From: a virus
DNA length: 22,932 bases
Direction: 5' to 3' (one strand)
Virus record (IMG/VR): IMGVR_UViG_3300020125_000460
Location: 1-22,932 of that record
Each line of letters opens with the position of its first letter. The first letter of the stretch is position 1. Below are positions 19,158-22,932 of this stretch, piece after piece. Made by a program: the position numbers and the translations under genes. The notes below the pieces were generated by a model. The model did no database searches. It saw nothing but the letters and a program-made list of their open reading frames with translations, and was not told the DNA's origin.

Positions 19158-19372
19158 GCGTGGCGATCCAGATTCCGCACGGCACGACGCTGTTTCAGGG
19201 GACCTGTCGCGAGTGCACCATCGGCTTCGCCGTTCTCGAGTCGGACGAGGCGCTCCAGCACGCTGAATATCACCCCCGTTTCTGCCCATTCTGTGCCCGC
19301 CGCGCAGTCTTTCTGTGCGCTTTGCCAGTCGACACCATCACCACCACCGTTGAGGAGGCGTACGAAGGCTGA
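19154..19372 (+). CDS. 72-aa zinc-ribbon protein
   Basis: I chose ATG 19154 (ATGA overlap with the micro-ORF) over a longer frame from 18965 that lies inside the large terminase. The product MSVAIQIPHGTTLFQGTCRE has CRECTIGFAVLES and CPFCARRAVFLC, two CxxC knuckles about 27 residues apart, and a histidine-containing helix (ALQHAEYHP) between them. A small zinc-binding protein is likely. Its last codon overlaps the portal ATG (TGATG). Confidence 0.7.
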   Translation: MSVAIQIPHGTTLFQGTCRECTIGFAVLESDEALQHAEYHPRFCPFCARRAVFLCALPVDTITTTVEEAYEG

Positions 19373-21516
19373 TGCCCACGCTCACGCGTACCAAGCCGGC
19401 CCCCTGGGGCAAGGGCGCATCCGCTGAGGAAACCGCGGAGCGCCTGACGAGTGAGCTAGCCGAGCAGCTGCAGTACGACTTCCGAGCGCGCGACACGCTG
19501 TACCGCGACATCAACGCCACGCTGTTCAGCGAAGATCCGGTCGAAATCCCCGAGGCGTACCAGAAGACCGCCGCCGAGGTGCGCGCCAACCTGGCGCTGA
19601 ACATCGTCCAGAAGGTTGCCGCTGCGCTCAGCGTGAACGCGCCGGCGGTGAGTTTCCGACCGGTCGGCTTCGGCGACATTTACCAGGAGAACTCGACTCG
19701 GCGCGAGCGCTTTTTCGAGGCCTCGTGGAATCGCCAGGAGCAGGAAGCTCGCCGTCAGCTCTTCCGCCTGTTCATGTGGAGCCTGGCGGCCAAGGGCGAG
19801 GGCATCCTCAAAACGTGCGAGCGCACCAACCAGGTGTGGAACACGTACACCGAGGACGCCGACCAGTACTCCAAGCAGCTTGTCCAGGACGGTTTCGACC
19901 AGCACGCCCAGGACCTGGCGTATGACAAGCACACCGAGCAGTACAAGCTCGGGCTGCCGTACCCGCTGGCCACCACCGATGTGCCGCCGGAGACCTGGTA
20001 CTACACCAAAAACGAAAACGGCCTGACCGCCGTCGTCGAAATCAAAGAGGTGCCGTACCTGGAAGCGCTCGAGCGCTTCAGCTCGGGGCTGGATGCCTCC
20101 GGCAACGTGATCCCACCGGACACCTGGAGCGGCTACGACCCGCGGGCTGCCGAGCTGGCTCGAGCGGAGTGGACCAGGGTGATGCGCCACGCTGGCACAC
20201 ACACGCTGCGCTGCATCGAAGCGTGGGACGACGAGAAGCAGATCATCTGCCTGCAGGGTCCCAACCAGCGCGCCAAGAGCAACAGCAAGGCGACGCTGTG
20301 CCGCGTCACCCAGCATTCCTATGGAGACCCGTATCTGCACACGCTGCGGGGTCCGTACTTCCATGCGCTGGGCATCACCACCGGCAGCCGCTTGCCGGAG
20401 TACGCCGGCCTGGGTGTGCTGTTCGGCTACCTGCAACTGTTCAAGACGCTGGACTCGCTGCTGACGCAGAAGACCAACGCGGCGTACTGGACTGGCTTTC
20501 CTGCCTTCAAACAGACCCAGGCACCGGGTCAGATTCCCGGTCTACCGAACACGCCGTATGGCAATGACGGGCGTGAAGAGGCGGCCAGGGACACCATCCA
20601 GCCGGGCAAGCTGTACCCCTTCGACATCTCGCCCATCGAGCAGCCCCGTTCTGGTGCGGACCTGACCGACATGCTCGGCGACATCCAGCAGCTCATCGAG
20701 AAGGCGATGCCCGCGGCGTTCTCCGGCGCCGTCGGTTCCGACACTTCCGGGTACGCCCTCAACCAGGCGGCGTACCTGGCTGGGCTGGCGTTCAACCCCA
20801 TCGTCAGCAACGCCGAGATCGCCCTGGCCGAGCGCGTCGGCTTCGAGAGCTGGCTGATCGAGAACCGTATCGCCGAAAACGTGTACGCCTGGGGCGAGGA
20901 GCAGGGCCGGCCGGGCAAGCGCGGCGCCGGTCAGACCAAGGGCACGTGGCTGTCCATCGGCCCGGACGACCTGGACAACATCCACCGCTACACCGTCAGG
21001 CTGAGTCCGTCCACGCCGAGCAACGAGATCATCGAGATCCGCGCCATCGGCGAGAAGATGCAGCTCAAGCTCATCACCTACGAGGACGCCGTCACCGACG
21101 CGGGCGCCAATGCCGACGAGGTCGAAAAGTCCTGGCTGCTGCACGACCTGAAGCAGTCGCCGGAGATGCAGCAGGAACTCAAGAACCAGGTCTTCCAGAA
21201 GCTCGGCACCATCCAGCAGCAGAAGATCGCCGCCTCCGGCATCAGCCCGCAGGAGATGGCCGGCATGCCGCCCGGTGGACCCCCTGGGCGAGCGGTGGCG
21301 CCGCCGACAGGGGTACCAGGTACGCCGGGTACACCTCCCGGTGCGCCGGTCGGCGGCATGCCTCCGAATCCCGTACCGGGTCCAGGCAGTGGCCTCCCGA
21401 TAGCGCCACCACCGCCGCAGGCCGGCCTGGGCATGCCGCCGGGTGGAATCCCTGGCGCGCCCGGCGGAGTCCCCGGTCCACCCCAGAACGCGCTGCCGCT
21501 GCCGCCAGGACGCTGA
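19372..21516 (+). CDS. Portal protein
   Basis: The 714-residue protein follows the large terminase and shows portal-type features: an acidic helical start (AEETAERLTSELAEQLQYDF), NLALNIVQKVAAALSV with the FEASWNRQEQEARRQLFRLF helix, then a long central region and DMLGDIQQLIEKAMPAAFSG followed by ALNQAAYLAGLAFNPI, typical of phage portals before the stem and clip helices. It forms the ring through which DNA enters. The last about 85 residues are Pro/Gly-rich (GMPPGGPPGRAVAPPTG, many PGxP steps) and disordered, unusual for portals. The start is fixed by the TGATG overlap. Confidence 0.82.
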   Translation: MPTLTRTKPAPWGKGASAEETAERLTSELAEQLQYDFRARDTLYRDINATLFSEDPVEIPEAYQKTAAEVRANLALNIVQKVAAALSVNAPAVSFRPVGFGDIYQENSTRRERFFEASWNRQEQEARRQLFRLFMWSLAAKGEGILKTCERTNQVWNTYTEDADQYSKQLVQDGFDQHAQDLAYDKHTEQYKLGLPYPLATTDVPPETWYYTKNENGLTAVVEIKEVPYLEALERFSSGLDASGNVIPPDTWSGYDPRAAELARAEWTRVMRHAGTHTLRCIEAWDDEKQIICLQGPNQRAKSNSKATLCRVTQHSYGDPYLHTLRGPYFHALGITTGSRLPEYAGLGVLFGYLQLFKTLDSLLTQKTNAAYWTGFPAFKQTQAPGQIPGLPNTPYGNDGREEAARDTIQPGKLYPFDISPIEQPRSGADLTDMLGDIQQLIEKAMPAAFSGAVGSDTSGYALNQAAYLAGLAFNPIVSNAEIALAERVGFESWLIENRIAENVYAWGEEQGRPGKRGAGQTKGTWLSIGPDDLDNIHRYTVRLSPSTPSNEIIEIRAIGEKMQLKLITYEDAVTDAGANADEVEKSWLLHDLKQSPEMQQELKNQVFQKLGTIQQQKIAASGISPQEMAGMPPGGPPGRAVAPPTGVPGTPGTPPGAPVGGMPPNPVPGPGSGLPIAPPPPQAGLGMPPGGIPGAPGGVPGPPQNALPLPPGR

Positions 21517-21517
21517 C

Positions 21518-21949
21518 ATGCCACGACCTCAGAATCTGATGGACTCGATCGCTACCGACCTGGCCGCCTGGTTGGATCAGACCTCAACGCAGATCGCCGC
21601 CGCCATGGCACCCCAGGGCGTGGCTCCGTTCGCCGCGCCGCTGAGTGAGACCGACAAGCTCGAGTACTACCGCAACCAGCTCTTCAACCCGGACGGCACG
21701 CCCAATCTGCAGGGGCGTGCCGCACAGATGGCGCGCATGGGACCGGAGCAGTTCACCCAGGTGTTCAGGGCAGTGCTCAAGGCGTACCCATTCCTGAAGC
21801 TGCCGACACCACCAGGCATGGCCGGCGGAGCGGCAACGCAAGCCACGCCGCCGACTCCACCGTCTGGAGTGCCGGTGCCATACATCCCCCGCGGTCAGGC
21901 GACCGCATCCCAGGCGAACATCACCCCGGTCGTGGGTCCAGGAGAGTAA
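21518..21949 (+). CDS. 143-aa protein after portal, scaffold-like candidate
   Basis: ATG 21518 lies one base after the portal stop; the upstream in-frame start at 21443 sits inside the portal gene. The product begins MPRPQNLMDSIATDLAAWLD, has DKLEYYRNQLFNPDGTPNLQ and a helix to about residue 95, and ends in a Pro/Thr/Gly-rich tail (PTPPGMAGGAATQATPPTPP). Small helical proteins at this position are often scaffolding or head-assembly factors, but no family is recognised. Confidence 0.62.
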   Translation: MPRPQNLMDSIATDLAAWLDQTSTQIAAAMAPQGVAPFAAPLSETDKLEYYRNQLFNPDGTPNLQGRAAQMARMGPEQFTQVFRAVLKAYPFLKLPTPPGMAGGAATQATPPTPPSGVPVPYIPRGQATASQANITPVVGPGE

Positions 21950-21952
21950 GCC

Positions 21953-22932
21953 ATGCCAGATCCCATCGGGAAGAACCAGTACGGCGACGACGTCTACGAC
22001 ACGCCCAACGGAGCCAAGACCGGTACACAGATCACTCAGGAACTGCAGGCCGCCGGCTGGCAGGGTCAGGGCGATCCCGTCAGCGTCTACAACCAGACCG
22101 CAGCCGGGTCCGGAGGCGGTGGAGGATCCGGTGGAGGAGGCGGCGGGGGATCCGGTGGAGGTGGCGGTGGCGGCTCCAGCAGCGATCCATATGGTGGTGA
22201 CTACGCCAATTACCAGAACAACTCGCTGCTCCTCCAGGGCGCCAATAACGCCGCACAAGCTGCCTACAACCAGGGCATGCTCAAGTTCAACAACGACAAG
22301 CTTGCCTTTGACGCGGCGACCCAGGCGTTCAACAACGCCATCTCCGCGGCGGGGCTCACCGGCATGTACCAGGGCGCACCGACGATTCCGGCGATGCAGC
22401 AGTACGCCACCACGTTTGGTACCTGGGGGGTTCCGATACAGGGTCAGCAAACGCTGAATGCACAAAATCAGGGCTTCACCCAGCAGCAGGCGCTAGCTGC
22501 GATGTACGGCCAGTACTACGCACCGGGACAAGCCCCGACAGCCGGCATGACCACCCAGGCTGCTCAGCAGCAGGCCTGGGGCCAGCAGATGGACGCGCAG
22601 AAGCAGGCGCTGGCGCAGTGGCAGGCTCAGCAAGATGCTTCCCAGAAGTACCTGTCGATGATGGCTGGGCTGCGAGGTCCGGCTGACTGGATCCAGTACC
22701 AGAAGGTGCTCGGCGCTACACCCAACGGACTCCAGGACCTGGCCGCTGCTGCCGCCGGCCAGTATGTGCCTGGCGGCGGTGCGACGACCGGAGTCCAGCC
22801 GCAAGCCGCGAGCATGCAGAGCTTCCTGAATTCCGCCACCGGCGGCCAGTTCGGCGCTCAGCCCCAGCAGGATGCATCCCAGCAGATGCAGCCGCCGATG
22901 GGCAGCAACGCCCAGCAGACACAGGCGTTCCA
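21953..22932 (+). CDS. Gln-rich virion-operon protein with Gly-Ser linker, partial
   Basis: ATG 21953, 3 nt after the previous stop, opens a frame that stays open to the window end (326 codons). The start MPDPIGKNQYGDDVYDTPNG is followed at residues 53-77 by a run of serines separated by 5, 7 and 7 glycines, a natural flexible linker. The rest is rich in Gln, Ala, Asn and Tyr (QNNSLLLQGANNAAQAAYNQ; QQQAWGQQMDAQKQALAQWQ), with predicted long helices. It may be an internal virion or head-tail protein. The 3' end is not in the window. Confidence 0.7.
   Translation, partial: MPDPIGKNQYGDDVYDTPNGAKTGTQITQELQAAGWQGQGDPVSVYNQTAAGSGGGGGSGGGGGGGSGGGGGGGSSSDPYGGDYANYQNNSLLLQGANNAAQAAYNQGMLKFNNDKLAFDAATQAFNNAISAAGLTGMYQGAPTIPAMQQYATTFGTWGVPIQGQQTLNAQNQGFTQQQALAAMYGQYYAPGQAPTAGMTTQAAQQQAWGQQMDAQKQALAQWQAQQDASQKYLSMMAGLRGPADWIQYQKVLGATPNGLQDLAAAAAGQYVPGGGATTGVQPQAASMQSFLNSATGGQFGAQPQQDASQQMQPPMGSNAQQTQAF

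Noticed and set aside
1-22932. CRISPR arrays, tRNA or rRNA genes, insertion sequences
   Set aside because: I saw no regularly spaced repeats, tRNA-like cloverleaf with a terminal CCA, or transposase besides the serine recombinase; a covariance-model scan would be needed to exclude small RNAs fully.

Overview
The window looks like about 23 kb of a temperate tailed bacteriophage or prophage from a high-GC bacterium. It holds a large serine recombinase, a primase-helicase replication module, two single-strand-binding-like proteins, a terminase pair and a portal, with genes packed by ATGA, GTGA and TGATG overlaps. I see no host housekeeping gene, rRNA or tRNA. The host cannot be named. Three transcription units start with a -10 hexamer only 6-7 nt before the first start codon, which implies leaderless mRNAs; these are common in Actinobacteria and some other high-GC phyla. 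Cys-rich small proteins and a phage Gp88/DUF7227-like protein also fit phages of such hosts.

Layout. (1) 1-1839: leftward operon headed by a ParB-like (DGxHR) protein, followed by four small genes, the last cut by the window edge. (2) 1840-4127: integration and control region: a promoter for operon 1, a small XRE-type regulator on the other strand, two opposed terminator-like hairpins, a promoter overlapped by a 32-bp dyad, a large serine recombinase and its terminator. (3) 4136-5348: a single-gene cassette encoding a PAS-domain protein, bounded by inverted copies of a 29-bp element that also occurs at its promoter. (4) 5386-7048: small-gene operon: ribbon-helix-helix protein, lysozyme-like transglycosylase, one-helix membrane protein and others, closed by a strong terminator. 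(5) 7121-12597: replication operon: a second ParB-like protein, VRR-NUC nuclease, two OB-fold proteins, a TraR/DksA-like zinc protein, and a primase-helicase whose 3' end carries a perfect 17-bp inverted repeat. (6) 16684-12693: leftward operon of 14 mostly tiny genes including the Gp88-like protein, an HTH protein and a membrane protein. A 12-base start-associated sequence lies before several starts. (7) 17063-22932: rightward virion operon: small terminase, structured intercistronic RNA, large terminase, a Trp-rich micro-ORF, a zinc protein, portal, and two proteins of unknown function, the last running off the window.

The genes combine into a lysogeny and replication programme. The recombinase would integrate or excise the genome. 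The XRE, RHH, PAS and HTH proteins are candidate regulators acting on the visible dyads. The primase-helicase with its SSB-like proteins and nuclease would replicate and process DNA. The terminase and portal would package it. The least explained parts are the 29-bp repeat cassette with its PAS gene, the inverted repeat inside the replication gene, the start-associated sequence, and several folded intercistronic leaders.
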